A DNA stretch of 21,124 bases. Origin: a virus. The stretch covers positions 1-21,124 of the IMG/VR virus record IMGVR_UViG_3300024226_000050; one strand, written 5' to 3'. The notes beneath the pieces were generated by a model. It saw nothing but the letters and a program-made list of their open reading frames with translations, ran no database searches and was not told the origin of the DNA. Of the stretch, positions 12,469-20,840 are shown piece after piece. Both the position numbers and the translations under genes were made by a program. Positions within the stretch are counted from its first letter, which is position 1. Every line of letters begins with the position of its first letter.

Positions 12469-15327
12469 TTACCGTGTAGTATCTTTCTTAAACTCTTTGG
12501 TTAAGTTATCTTCTAGCCCTCCATATAGGTAGGCCTTAAGAAACTTACCAAAGGCTGGAAAGTCTTTCATAGTTTCTTCTAACAAACCTTCAGGAGGCAT
12601 ATCCCCTGTTTGTGCGTACTTGAAGAGAGTAGCTAAGTCTGATACAGTGTTATCAATAATAACTGTAGGTGGCATGATTAGATTACCTAACACTTCACCA
12701 GTCTTACCACTACCTACTGCTTTATCTAAGTTGTATCTACTAGCAAATCCCATGGCTAATAATCTATTAAGCATTTCATCAGGTATGTCCTTAGGGTCAT
12801 AACCTTCGCCAAGTATGAAGTCTTGAACTTCAGTCATGTTAGCACCTAGTAACGGTGGTATTGTTGCAAACATAGCAAGGTTCTTTGCAGCTCCAAGTTT
12901 CTTACCTTGCTTCCATTTAGTACGTATGTTATCTTTAACCAAACCTAACTGACGTAAACCAAAAGTCTTAAGTGTATAAAGTAGTCTACCATTCTCCATG
13001 ATAGCGTATTGATAAGGGACTTCTGACATGGATATAGGTTGAGCATCAGCTAACTCATTAAATACATAGAGTTTTACTCTCTCGCTAATCCTACCTTCAT
13101 TTAAGTCTTTGAGGAATAAATCATATTCGTCACCAAAAGCACTTTTATATTTAAGCTCAATGTCATTACCAGCTTTAGGATTCTTAGCAATCTTACGTGC
13201 TTTCTGATAAGCAGCGTTCATTAATGTTTCTTTACCTAACCTATCAGCAAATCTAAAACCTGTATATTTAAACAGGTTATGCAAACCTTTACTAAAGTCA
13301 TTAACAGTAGATAATTCTGCAGTTAAGTAATCATCTAACCCAAAGTCTTTAATCCTTAATGGCTTATTCATATTAAAGAACTGACCAAATGCATTAGCCA
13401 TACCTTGCGTAGTAGCCGTAATACCTAAGTCAGGTATCTGATTTAATGCAGAGAACGGATTACCAATAGTAAACATATAGTTACCTGTTCTATAACCTTG
13501 GAAGAACTTTGAAGGTGACTTCTTAGGTGCTTCAAACCTAGCAGAGAGTAACTTACCTAAATCAGATTGACCTGCATTATTAATCTGACCTTTTGCTAGT
13601 AACTTGTCAGTCATTGAGCCTATAGAACTACCATAGTCTATCTCAAGACCATCATCTGTGTATTTAACTTTACCACCAGCATTACTAAAGAACTTAGCTT
13701 CTTCAAGTTTATCTACTGATCTTACTACATAAGATTGTAATGCAAGCATATCATCTTCATAGAACTCACTTAAGTCTTCAGTTACTTTAGGTATGGTACG
13801 TGACTTGGTAAAACTTAAACCACCTTTGCCTGTGTTAACAGAGTAACCTCTTAAAGTATTGTTTATAACTTCTTCTCTTTGAGATTCAGTTAAAGTATCA
13901 ACGCTTTTACCTAGCGCAGACGCAGCTCTACGTAACTGTACTTGTATAATACCTTGAATAGGTCTACCTAATTTATCTAATAAACCATCTAAGTCTTTAA
14001 CTTTACGAGGGTAGTAGTTTTCAACCCTGTTAACTTTAACACCTATACCTTCTAACTCTTGAGCTGTACCTTCTAAAGTATTACGAAGTTTAGTTACAGC
14101 TTCTTCAGGTGTGTATACTTCTGGTTTAAACTTACTACCTACTTTTATATTACCATGTCTATTTAAGACTTTAATAACTGAATCGTATTCACCATTCTTT
14201 AAGTAAAGACCTACCTCTTTTCTCTCTGACTTAGTTAAACCACCAATAGCTTTCTTACTAATAGCAGTCATAAAAGGTCTAAGCTCTAAAAGCTTTTGAT
14301 GCTTTCGTATATGACCGTTCATATCATGCTCTCTAAGTCTTATCTTTAAGTCACCATTAATTCTACCTACTCTATCAGATATAGTTTCAAGGTAATCAGC
14401 TGCCCATTTACCTCTTTTATAATTAACAGGGTCTGTTACTTCTTGAGTAGTTTCTAGTAAGACTCTAGCTTCTTCAGCACTTGCAGGTACGATAGGTTTA
14501 CGTTCAGCTATAGCAACACCAGCATTTATAGTCTCTTCATCTAAACCTAAGTCATCACTTATAAACTTTCTTAAGTCTTTATTAGGCACACCAGCAGACA
14601 CAGCTTTTGCTGCAGACAAGCTAATGTTGTCAACCATATCGTTTGATGCATTTACAACCTTCGTATCTTTCTTAGCTTTTCTATATTGTGAAAACTTATT
14701 AACAGCTTTAGTTATACCACCTGCTAACGTAGCTTCTATAACACCATCTACAATTACAGATTTAGCATCAGTTATCCTACCTTCAGCTGCCATTTGTTCA
14801 GCTGCAGTGGTTTCTGCACCTAGTACGCCACCTACTGCTGCAGCTTGTAGTGGTTTAGTTACATTTAAGAACGGTAAATTACTTGGTGTAAGGATATAAT
14901 TAGCCATAGCACCAGCAGTTGTTAAACCACTTTCTCTACCTTGTTGACTTAAACTATACAGCTCAGGATAGTCTTGTTGTAGTTTAATTTCATCTGCTTG
15001 TTTAAGAATCTCTAATCTCTCATCAGGGTCAGCTGCTAAGAAGTCTTCACCATATAATTCCGTAGGGCTTTTGTAACCTTCAGTTGTTAGTTGCCCCATA
15101 GGAAACCTAGACTCTAACCACATAGCCCAGTTACCTACATCTGTCTTCTTCTTAGCATAGCCATAAGAAAGCTCTTCCCAATTTGATATATTCTCAAACG
15201 GGTCACTCTCTGCTTGAATAGACCTTTGTTGCTGCAAGTATTCAGTTAATGAAGAGGCAGCTTCTGTATCACCAGCTTCATGTGCGTTTACTAAAGCTTG
15301 TTCAATTTCTTGTACTGTGTAAGACAT
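12469..15327 (-). CDS. Large internal virion (ejection) protein, T7 gp16 position
   Basis: 952 aa, the largest gene here and the last of the leftward arm. The N-terminus is acidic and helical; about residues 140-205 are Ala/Gly-rich and hydrophobic (SNLPFLNVTKPLQAAAVGGV and onward), suggesting membrane-inserting helices; a long mixed helical region follows, with a second hydrophobic Gly/Pro patch near 790-860. This resembles the large multi-domain virion proteins that phages inject ahead of their DNA. Its place after two internal virion proteins corresponds to T7 gp16. I see no lytic transglycosylase motif of the type at the T7 gp16 N-terminus. The start has an SD (AAAGG) 7-8 bases upstream and lies 9 bases after the preceding stop. 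The structural role is fairly sure; the precise function is inferred from position. Confidence 0.75.
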   Translation of the reverse strand: MSYTVQEIEQALVNAHEAGDTEAASSLTEYLQQQRSIQAESDPFENISNWEELSYGYAKKKTDVGNWAMWLESRFPMGQLTTEGYKSPTELYGEDFLAADPDERLEILKQADEIKLQQDYPELYSLSQQGRESGLTTAGAMANYILTPSNLPFLNVTKPLQAAAVGGVLGAETTAAEQMAAEGRITDAKSVIVDGVIEATLAGGITKAVNKFSQYRKAKKDTKVVNASNDMVDNISLSAAKAVSAGVPNKDLRKFISDDLGLDEETINAGVAIAERKPIVPASAEEARVLLETTQEVTDPVNYKRGKWAADYLETISDRVGRINGDLKIRLREHDMNGHIRKHQKLLELRPFMTAISKKAIGGLTKSERKEVGLYLKNGEYDSVIKVLNRHGNIKVGSKFKPEVYTPEEAVTKLRNTLEGTAQELEGIGVKVNRVENYYPRKVKDLDGLLDKLGRPIQGIIQVQLRRAASALGKSVDTLTESQREEVINNTLRGYSVNTGKGGLSFTKSRTIPKVTEDLSEFYEDDMLALQSYVVRSVDKLEEAKFFSNAGGKVKYTDDGLEIDYGSSIGSMTDKLLAKGQINNAGQSDLGKLLSARFEAPKKSPSKFFQGYRTGNYMFTIGNPFSALNQIPDLGITATTQGMANAFGQFFNMNKPLRIKDFGLDDYLTAELSTVNDFSKGLHNLFKYTGFRFADRLGKETLMNAAYQKARKIAKNPKAGNDIELKYKSAFGDEYDLFLKDLNEGRISERVKLYVFNELADAQPISMSEVPYQYAIMENGRLLYTLKTFGLRQLGLVKDNIRTKWKQGKKLGAAKNLAMFATIPPLLGANMTEVQDFILGEGYDPKDIPDEMLNRLLAMGFASRYNLDKAVGSGKTGEVLGNLIMPPTVIIDNTVSDLATLFKYAQTGDMPPEGLLEETMKDFPAFGKFLKAYLYGGLEDNLTKEFKKDTTR

Positions 15328-15336
15328 AAATTACCT

Positions 15337-16140
15337 TTATAAATACTGTTTCGCATAACCTTTAGCAACTTCATTAGTTTCTGTAACTGCATCTATCTTA
15401 CTTGTATCTTGTTCTGTAGTTGTTGCTGTGGGAGCAAATAATTGAAGCACATTACCTTCATCTCTTTTAAGCTGATTAGACTCTTCTAAGTCTGCTATAA
15501 TTTGGTCATATCGCGTTATTGCAGTTGCGTCCTTCCATGCTTGAGTATCACCTAAGTCTTCTTCTCGTTCTCTATACTCTTGAGCTATTAATGCACCTAC
15601 ACCATCATCAATAAGCTTGTAACCTCGGTCTTTTAATCTTCTATTAGCCATTAGTACATCTTGCTCTGATACATTCTTAACAGACCTTTCACCTGCTTTC
15701 TTAGCAGCAGCTAACTCAGCGGCAATCCCAGACCTACCTGCACCAAATAACTGATAACCAAACGAACGGGTTTCATCATCTTCAGATAACATAGCTTTAG
15801 TACCTAGGTCTATAAGCTCTTGGTTACTAGCACCTTTTAATTGTTCTAAGAAAGCTGCCCTGTTAACTTCACGTTGTTCTAACTCTAACTCTCTGGAGTC
15901 TTCTTTACCTGTTAGTTTACGAGCAGCTTGTCCTAGTAGCATACCTACGCCTATTTGTCCACCACTTAAACCTAAGCTTTGACCAAACCGTAACATGTCC
16001 ATTGTCTCTTCACGTTTAGCTTGCTTAAGCTCTTGGGCTGTCATGCCAAATAGACCTGATTGATAATCAGACTGTGCCTTTAATGCTTCCTCTTCCTCTT
16101 GTTGAACAGAGGCTATATTCAGTATATTTCTAATTGCCAT
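15337..16140 (-). CDS. Internal virion protein, T7 gp15 position
   Basis: 267 aa, strongly helical and charged. The first 90 residues have Glu/Gln-rich heptad-like stretches, then a small-residue segment (LGLSGGQIGVGMLLGQAARK, about 56-75), then acidic and basic helices, and a Thr-rich hinge (PTATTTEQDTSK) before the C-terminus. No enzyme motif is visible. It lies between a Gln/Gly-rich core protein and the 952-aa ejection protein, the order of T7 genes 14-15-16, but it is much shorter than T7 gp15 (747 aa). Its SD (AGAGGA) is 8-9 bases before the ATG. I call it an internal core or ejection protein from composition and order; that is inference. Confidence 0.65.
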   Translation of the reverse strand: MAIRNILNIASVQQEEEEALKAQSDYQSGLFGMTAQELKQAKREETMDMLRFGQSLGLSGGQIGVGMLLGQAARKLTGKEDSRELELEQREVNRAAFLEQLKGASNQELIDLGTKAMLSEDDETRSFGYQLFGAGRSGIAAELAAAKKAGERSVKNVSEQDVLMANRRLKDRGYKLIDDGVGALIAQEYREREEDLGDTQAWKDATAITRYDQIIADLEESNQLKRDEGNVLQLFAPTATTTEQDTSKIDAVTETNEVAKGYAKQYL

Positions 16141-16151
16141 TGTCTAATCCT

Positions 16152-16949
16152 CTACTGCTGTAAACCATAGTATGTAGCACCTGCCATTACAGCAGTATCA
16201 AACAAACCACCACTCTTAGGTTGTTGTTGATACATAGAACCTGCCATAGCTCTTGCACGTGCTTCTTCAAACCCAGTACCTTGACCTGCAATAGTACGTT
16301 CAATCTCACCAATAGTACCAGCTGTACCAAACATACCAGTAAACCCAGTACCAAGGTTTTGTAAGTATTGTTGCCTAGCGGTATCTCTAGCTTGATAACC
16401 TTGAAGAGCTTCACCAAATAACTGATCCTGCTCTTGCATAGCTTGTGACCTAGTAGAAGCAGCCAGCTCACCTAAGGTTTGAGACTGCGCCCTAGCTAAA
16501 CCAAAGGCATCAGGATTAACCATGCCTCCACCTGTGCCAGCCCCTGCTGCACCACCAGATAGCATTAGACCCATGCGACCAGAACCAAACAAGTCTGATT
16601 GTAGTTGCTGTCGTTGTTGTGCAAACGCTGGCTCTAATAAAGCAGATTGCTCTGCAAACATTTGCTGTTGTGCAGCACGAGGGTCATAACCAAATTGGAA
16701 TTGTTCAGGTCGCTGTTGTATCTGTTCTAAGTATTGTGGAAATAAACCAGAAGTAGCTGCCAAGCTTTGTGCTTGTAATGCCTGTAACTCAGGTGATAAT
16801 TCAATACCTATATTAAAACTGTCACCTTCTTTAGTACCAGTAGCTGTACCTTGACTTGTCTTGTAAGTAAAGGGTTGAAACTGTGCACCACCCATAGACT
16901 TCATCTTAGGTGCTTTACCACCTAAAACACTACTAACCGCCTTACCCAT
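16152..16949 (-). CDS. Internal virion protein, T7 gp14 position
   Basis: 265 aa, rich in Gln, Ala and Gly. Residues about 50-120 are helical with many Gln (QQQMFAEQSALLEPAFAQQR), then a flexible Gly/Ala patch (GGAAGAGTGGG, about 133-143), another Gln-rich helix, and a short hydrophobic C-terminus (FDTAVMAGATYYGLQQ). This composition is typical of small podovirus ejection proteins that line the capsid core and cross the outer membrane. It has a strong SD (AAGGAG) 6 bases before the ATG, which overlaps the stop of the upstream gene by 8 bases. No catalytic motif is seen. A long hydrophobic frame in the same strand inside it is a coding shadow. Confidence 0.65.
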   Translation of the reverse strand: MGKAVSSVLGGKAPKMKSMGGAQFQPFTYKTSQGTATGTKEGDSFNIGIELSPELQALQAQSLAATSGLFPQYLEQIQQRPEQFQFGYDPRAAQQQMFAEQSALLEPAFAQQRQQLQSDLFGSGRMGLMLSGGAAGAGTGGGMVNPDAFGLARAQSQTLGELAASTRSQAMQEQDQLFGEALQGYQARDTARQQYLQNLGTGFTGMFGTAGTIGEIERTIAGQGTGFEEARARAMAGSMYQQQPKSGGLFDTAVMAGATYYGLQQ

Positions 16950-17256
16950 TGTTTATCTCCTTAATCCATACCTGACGATACAAACCATCTAGGCAATGTT
17001 CTGTGCTAAAGTAATTAAATCCGTACATCTCTAAGAATTTCCTATGTTTGTTATCGTCTATATCATGTAGTGCGTATATAGCTTTATAAGTATTTACTAA
17101 ACTATCTAAAGCTGTATGTATCTCTTTCTTTGTTGTCTTGTCCCATTTAAGCACATCGACATGCCCAAATACTTTATCGTTATACCACTCTATGTAGGCT
17201 TCAAACCTATCTGTAGTAAATACAGGTATCTTACCTTCTATGCTGTGCGCTTCCAC
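16942..17256 (-). CDS. Short GNAT-like virion-module protein (T7 gp13-like)
   Basis: 104 aa. The C-terminal part (DDNKHRKFLEMYGFNYF, about 66-82) looks like the end of a GNAT acetyltransferase domain, where a helix leads into x-GF; the protein is too short for a full domain and the acetyl-CoA loop (R/Q-x-x-G-x-G/A) is not seen, so it is probably non-catalytic. T7 gp13 has the same context, before gp14, and has been described as a GNAT-like internal core protein. Start: the only sensible initiation codon is GTG at 17256, 19 bases inside the tail-tip gene, with a poor SD, so coupling to termination at 17238 is likely. The GNAT relation is suggestive only. Confidence 0.6.
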   Translation of the reverse strand: MEAHSIEGKIPVFTTDRFEAYIEWYNDKVFGHVDVLKWDKTTKKEIHTALDSLVNTYKAIYALHDIDDNKHRKFLEMYGFNYFSTEHCLDGLYRQVWIKEINNG

Positions 17257-17978
17257 ATATATACCGTAATGTATGGTTGTAGGTTAGCGTTAGTACCATC
17301 ACCAGTACCTTGGCTACCAGTAGTGCCAGATACACTGTGAGTATGCGTAGGCGCTGTACTTGTTAAACCAATAGTTGCGCTTCCTCCGTCTACACCTGTA
17401 TTCTGAGTGGCAGAGCGCGAACCAGGGTCGTATCCTCTGGCTGGGACATTAGTTGCAGACAATGAAGTAGCACTATTACCATTTACATCATGACTAAAGT
17501 GAGTGTGCGCCCCTCCTGCTCCTGTAGTAGCATTAAAGCTATGAGTGTGAGCTAGGTTAGCTTGGTTAGCACTACCGCCAGTTTCTTCTAGTGTATTAAA
17601 TGCTGCGTTACCACTATCTAAACCTACTAGTACACGACCAGCAGCATAGGCTGTCCATGTACCAAAGCCTAGTAAGGTAGCTGGGTTAGTAGATACAGCA
17701 GCATTACTATAGATAGAACCTACTGGATATACAGCAGCCATAGCAGCTTGTACGAAAGCAGTGGTAGATATTTGTGTACTGTCCGTACCAAAACTAGCTG
17801 TAGGTGCAGTTGGTGTACCTGTAAGTGCAGCATTATTCTTATCTGCTTTACTATTTACAGCAGTTTGTAGTGCTTCAAACTCGTCATCAATCTCTGTACC
17901 TTTGACAATCTTATTAGCATTGCCAGTAGCCAGTGCATCTTTAGCTGCAAAGTCTGTAGTTTTAGAATAGTTACTCAT
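17238..17978 (-). CDS. Tail fibre or tail-tip protein with HxH metal motifs
   Basis: 246 aa. An N-terminal adaptor segment (1-48) is followed by the phage tail-fibre repeat LTGTPTAPTASFGTDSTQIS (52-71) leading to TTAFVQAA. Then comes YPVGSIYSN...LLGFGTW (84-108), typical of phage tail collar or fibre tips, and a Gly/Ser/Thr-rich region with three HTH triplets (144-146, 158-160, 212-214). The end, LQPYITVYMWKRTA, is the common terminus of this family. In T4 gp37 similar HxH motifs hold iron in a trimeric needle, so a trimeric metal-stabilised tip touching the host surface is likely; receptor binding is inferred. The start shares a base with the stop of the hub gene (TAATG). A probable host-range determinant. 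Confidence 0.82.
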   Translation of the reverse strand: MSNYSKTTDFAAKDALATGNANKIVKGTEIDDEFEALQTAVNSKADKNNAALTGTPTAPTASFGTDSTQISTTAFVQAAMAAVYPVGSIYSNAAVSTNPATLLGFGTWTAYAAGRVLVGLDSGNAAFNTLEETGGSANQANLAHTHSFNATTGAGGAHTHFSHDVNGNSATSLSATNVPARGYDPGSRSATQNTGVDGGSATIGLTSTAPTHTHSVSGTTGSQGTGDGTNANLQPYITVYMWKRTA

Positions 17979-19540
17979 TATATAATCCTGCCTTGTTTAG
18001 CGTAAACGTCTAGTTTCTGCACACTTAATTGTGCGCCATCAATATGTGATTCAATACCAATCTGTATTATGTCGCCTGAGCCAGATACTTGTGAAGATAA
18101 TCTATCTAGTGATACACCTAAGTTGTATTCAGCTATAGTAGCTGCATTGTCGCCATACTCTGCTGTACCATACTCTGATATGTTAATCTCTTTTAATGTA
18201 AACGGTGTACTAAAGTAAGAGGTCTGATAGTCATAGCCAACCTTTAATGTAAAGTCTTGTCCTGAACTACCTATAGCTGTAACACTTGCTTTCTTTAGAA
18301 TCTTATTTATATTAGGAATCTCTAAGTCAAAGTGATTAGTAAAGTAAGACATAAGATAACTATTACCATTGTCCTGATAACCTATATACTCTGCTATACC
18401 ATCTGCTTGTGTTAAGTATAGTGCTTTAGCTTTAGGGTCATAAACATAATCGGTATGGTCTAAGTTATTCCATGTTGTTACACGAAGTGAAGCATCTTCA
18501 AGTGTACCTTTAGTATCAAATACAAACTGTGTCTTTGCGTCAGGTAAGCTAATTAAATAGAAAGCTTCTTCAGGAAAGTATGTTGACTTAATTAAATCAA
18601 AGTCATCTTCTCTATTTACAATGTCCATGAATGTATCTCGTACATTCTTAGACAAATCATTTAGTGGTTGTGACTTTTCTTGTATGACACGACCTAACGA
18701 ACGTAAGCCAGTGGCTGATAAGAATACTACATCACTGCCATTATTCTGTATACTACCTTTTGCTATACAACCTACACCACTAATAACTTCTACTAGTCGT
18801 AGTGTGTTTACATCAAAGCTACCTTGAAAGCTATCTTGGTCAGCATAAATAATAATGTTATTACGACAGAATACAATTAGGTAACCATTGTGTTCAGCAA
18901 GCCCTGTAATCACATCAGAGCCTTTAGGTAAAACACCTGCTATGTTGAGACTACCTGCACTACCAGAACCCCACTTAGCTCCATTGAGGAGGTCTGAGAA
19001 GAATACAGTAGTCTTGTTAGTGGGTGTGTCAGCAGCCCATAACCTACCAAACGCAGACATAACTATGCTAGCTAGTGGTGCTGTACCGTTATAGTCAGCA
19101 TGGTTTTCTATTGCCTCAAACTCATCTGCCGTAGATTCGTTAGTGTAGTATAGTGGCTTGTAACCGCCTTGAAAGAAGTAAGCTCTATCATTTAAAGTTA
19201 CTGCTTCCCAATTACCATCACTTAATGTGTCAGTGGTAGTTACAGTTAAGGCACTAAGCGTAGTAAAACCTTTATAGAAACCTGTAGCGTTCCACGAGAT
19301 TATATTCTTAGCATCAGTAACATCTATAAATGGGTGCATACCTAAAAGGTTAAGACCGGTACCACCACTAGTAGTACGATATATCCAACCTTTACGAGCA
19401 CCTAGTCTACCAAACTCATCTATGACGCAGTTGTTAGCCTCCAGTGCAAATCTTGGGTCATTAGCTACAGAGCTTTCCTGTGTATTCAAACCTAAGAAAG
19501 CAGGAGCTACTAGTGATGCTGTTACTAAAGGTTTTGCCAT
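17978..19540 (-). CDS. Tail hub/nozzle protein (P22 gp10 or T7 gp12-like role)
   Basis: 520 aa, almost entirely beta-rich with repeated blade-like units, each containing aromatic-Gly turns (AYFFQGGYKPLYYTN; SAFGRLWAADTP; NGYLIVFCRNNIIIY; DVVFLSATGLRSLG), suggesting a beta-propeller. The opening FLGLNTQESSVANDP...NNCVIDEFGRLGARKGW (about 16-52) is the standard start of podovirus tail stabilisation or nozzle proteins. It should assemble as a hexamer below the adaptor and form the DNA exit channel. The position, after the adaptor and before the fibre, matches T7 gene 12. The ATG overlaps the stop of the preceding gene (TAATG). Confidence 0.85.
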   Translation of the reverse strand: MAKPLVTASLVAPAFLGLNTQESSVANDPRFALEANNCVIDEFGRLGARKGWIYRTTSGGTGLNLLGMHPFIDVTDAKNIISWNATGFYKGFTTLSALTVTTTDTLSDGNWEAVTLNDRAYFFQGGYKPLYYTNESTADEFEAIENHADYNGTAPLASIVMSAFGRLWAADTPTNKTTVFFSDLLNGAKWGSGSAGSLNIAGVLPKGSDVITGLAEHNGYLIVFCRNNIIIYADQDSFQGSFDVNTLRLVEVISGVGCIAKGSIQNNGSDVVFLSATGLRSLGRVIQEKSQPLNDLSKNVRDTFMDIVNREDDFDLIKSTYFPEEAFYLISLPDAKTQFVFDTKGTLEDASLRVTTWNNLDHTDYVYDPKAKALYLTQADGIAEYIGYQDNGNSYLMSYFTNHFDLEIPNINKILKKASVTAIGSSGQDFTLKVGYDYQTSYFSTPFTLKEINISEYGTAEYGDNAATIAEYNLGVSLDRLSSQVSGSGDIIQIGIESHIDGAQLSVQKLDVYAKQGRII

Positions 19541-19875
19541 TATGCTGTACTCACTAGGAATGGTGTTTCTTCAAAGGTTAGTATACATGATACGCCTGTA
19601 GAACCTGCATCACCTGTAATCTCATAACCAGATTCTAGCATTACATAACCACCATCAGTTTCTAATTGTATATATTCACCTGAGCTTAAAGACTTAGAAC
19701 CTATAACTGTAATGGTAGAACCATTCTCAATCTTTATATGTACGTTACTAATTGTAGAACCTGTACCATTTGATACAAATGCTAGTACCCACTTTGCTCT
19801 AGTATTAGGTGGTACTGTATATAGAACATCATTAGTTGTAGGTAAGTTATCAATCAGTATAGTCTTAGCTTTCAT
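19540..19875 (-). CDS. Small beta-rich structural protein
   Basis: 111 aa, almost all beta strand by pattern (alternating hydrophobics, many Thr, Ser, Gly and Asn), with no cysteine cluster except one Cys near the end. It resembles small head- or tail-decoration proteins that sit between adaptor and nozzle genes in marine podoviruses, but no family signature is clear. It has a good SD (AGAGGAG) upstream, overlaps the adaptor gene by 11 bases, and its stop shares a base with the ATG of the nozzle gene. A structural role is inferred from context. Confidence 0.65.
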   Translation of the reverse strand: MKAKTILIDNLPTTNDVLYTVPPNTRAKWVLAFVSNGTGSTISNVHIKIENGSTITVIGSKSLSSGEYIQLETDGGYVMLESGYEITGDAGSTGVSCILTFEETPFLVSTA

Positions 19876-20512
19876 ACCAGATTGTCTCCTCTGGGTATTT
19901 AGCAGCGTCTAAACTAATAAAGTCATTTAGTGAAGTAGTAGCTCTAGCATAAGCAGATACTGGGTTAACACCCCCATCTTCACCACGTTCTTCTACAGCC
20001 ATAGCGTATGTTAATAACTCTATAGGTTTAGTAGGTATAAGAATAGTGTCTGTGTCTTCAGTTAAATCATCTGTACGTTGGACTACATTAAACCTTAGCT
20101 CGTATACACCATCAGGTATTGGATACACATCTACTAACGTGTCACCATCTGCACTAATACCATTAAAGTTATAGTAGTATGGTGCACCTCTTTGTGGTGT
20201 ACTGTTTAAGAATAATTCATTAAAGTGATGTGAACTTTTGTGCTTCATAAATACATCATCAGTGTCGTTAATAACATCAAGTATAGTAAGCCTATTAAGC
20301 GTACCATTTAACTCATAGTTAAACACAGTTGACGATGTAGTCACTGTTAAAGTGTTACGTAATGCTGACCAACTCCAAGCAGTTTCTACTGATTCCTTAG
20401 CGTCATTAATTAAGGTTGCAATAAGTGCAGAGTAAGTTGATTCATTTACTGTAGATACAGTACGTTCTCGTAATCGTTTTAGAACATTGTTTACTATATT
20501 AAGATATGTCAT
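19865..20512 (-). CDS. Head-tail adaptor (tail tubular protein A / gp11-like)
   Basis: 215 aa. The opening MTYLNIVNNVLKRLRERTVS with TYSALIATLINDAKESVETAWSWSALR (to about residue 52) is the characteristic helical start of podovirus adaptors that dock under the portal, followed by a beta-rich central part (about 53-150) and helices near the C-terminus (PIELLTYAMAVEERGEDG). It should form a dodecameric ring between portal and nozzle, as T7 gp11 and P22 gp4 do. The conserved N-terminus fixes the ATG at 20512, yet there is no SD before it; instead a sigma70-like promoter ends 5 bases upstream, so a leaderless mRNA is possible. It is separated from the upstream basic protein by 37 bases, the largest gap of this arm. 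Confidence 0.85.
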   Translation of the reverse strand: MTYLNIVNNVLKRLRERTVSTVNESTYSALIATLINDAKESVETAWSWSALRNTLTVTTSSTVFNYELNGTLNRLTILDVINDTDDVFMKHKSSHHFNELFLNSTPQRGAPYYYNFNGISADGDTLVDVYPIPDGVYELRFNVVQRTDDLTEDTDTILIPTKPIELLTYAMAVEERGEDGGVNPVSAYARATTSLNDFISLDAAKYPEETIWYES

Positions 20513-20517
20513 GTATT

Positions 20518-20546
20518 ATAATACCATATATTTGATAGAATGTAAA
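20518..20546 (-). promoter_or_regulatory. Sigma70-like promoter positioned for a leaderless adaptor mRNA
   Basis: Read on the minus strand: TTTACA (20546-20541, -35, 5/6), a 17-base spacer, then TGG-TATTAT (extended -10; hexamer 20523-20518, 5/6). The expected start, about 6-7 bases after the -10, falls on the ATG (20512-20510). An alternative perfect TATAAT (20520-20515) would have a 20-base spacer. Being AT-rich, some of this could be chance, but hexamers, spacer and extended TG agree together. Confidence 0.55.
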
Positions 20547-20549
20547 GAG

Positions 20550-20840
20550 CTACCACTTGGATTTGTTAGCCCAGTAAGCTGCAGACATCTTACCTTTAGC
20601 TATGTTCTTACCATGGCGTGCTTTAAATGATTTACGTTTAGCTTTCATACGTGCACCTTCGCCAGCTTTAGGTTTACCTGCTGTTTTAGCCCCTTGCTCT
20701 CCGTAACGGATAGTCTTAATCTTATCCCCCTCTTTAGCCACCACTACGTGTGACTTCTTAGGGTGGTTAGGTGTACGCTTAGGTTTGTTGTAACCTGATA
20801 CACCAGCCCTTGCTAGTCTTGGATCTTTCTTTGCTGCCAT
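20550..20840 (-). CDS. Small highly basic conserved phage protein
   Basis: 96 aa, about a third Lys and Arg. The start KKDPRLARAGVSGYNKPKRT and the end KGKMSAAYWANKSKW are strongly patterned, and similar short Lys-rich proteins with an R-x-x-RAGVSG-x-NKPKRTP opening recur in marine phages; I recall this as a domain of unknown function and cannot name it with certainty. High positive charge and no membrane segment suggest DNA or RNA binding, perhaps packaged with the genome. Its ATG shares a base with the stop of the upstream cupin-like gene (TAATG); the SD is weak. It precedes the candidate promoter for the tail genes. Confidence 0.7.
   Translation of the reverse strand: MAAKKDPRLARAGVSGYNKPKRTPNHPKKSHVVVAKEGDKIKTIRYGEQGAKTAGKPKAGEGARMKAKRKSFKARHGKNIAKGKMSAAYWANKSKW

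Noticed and set aside
12491-12509. CTTAA...TTAAG repeat near the convergent junction as a terminator
   Set aside because: The stem is AT-only and imperfect, lies inside the 952-aa coding region, and has no clear U-tract on either strand.
16187-16471. A 94-aa very hydrophobic frame on the minus strand inside the gp14-like gene, with a GTG start
   Set aside because: It is the shifted-frame reading of a Gln-rich gene (CAA/CAG codons give Leu, Val and Lys), overlaps the host gene fully and has no separate initiation context beyond a weak GG. I treat it as a coding shadow.
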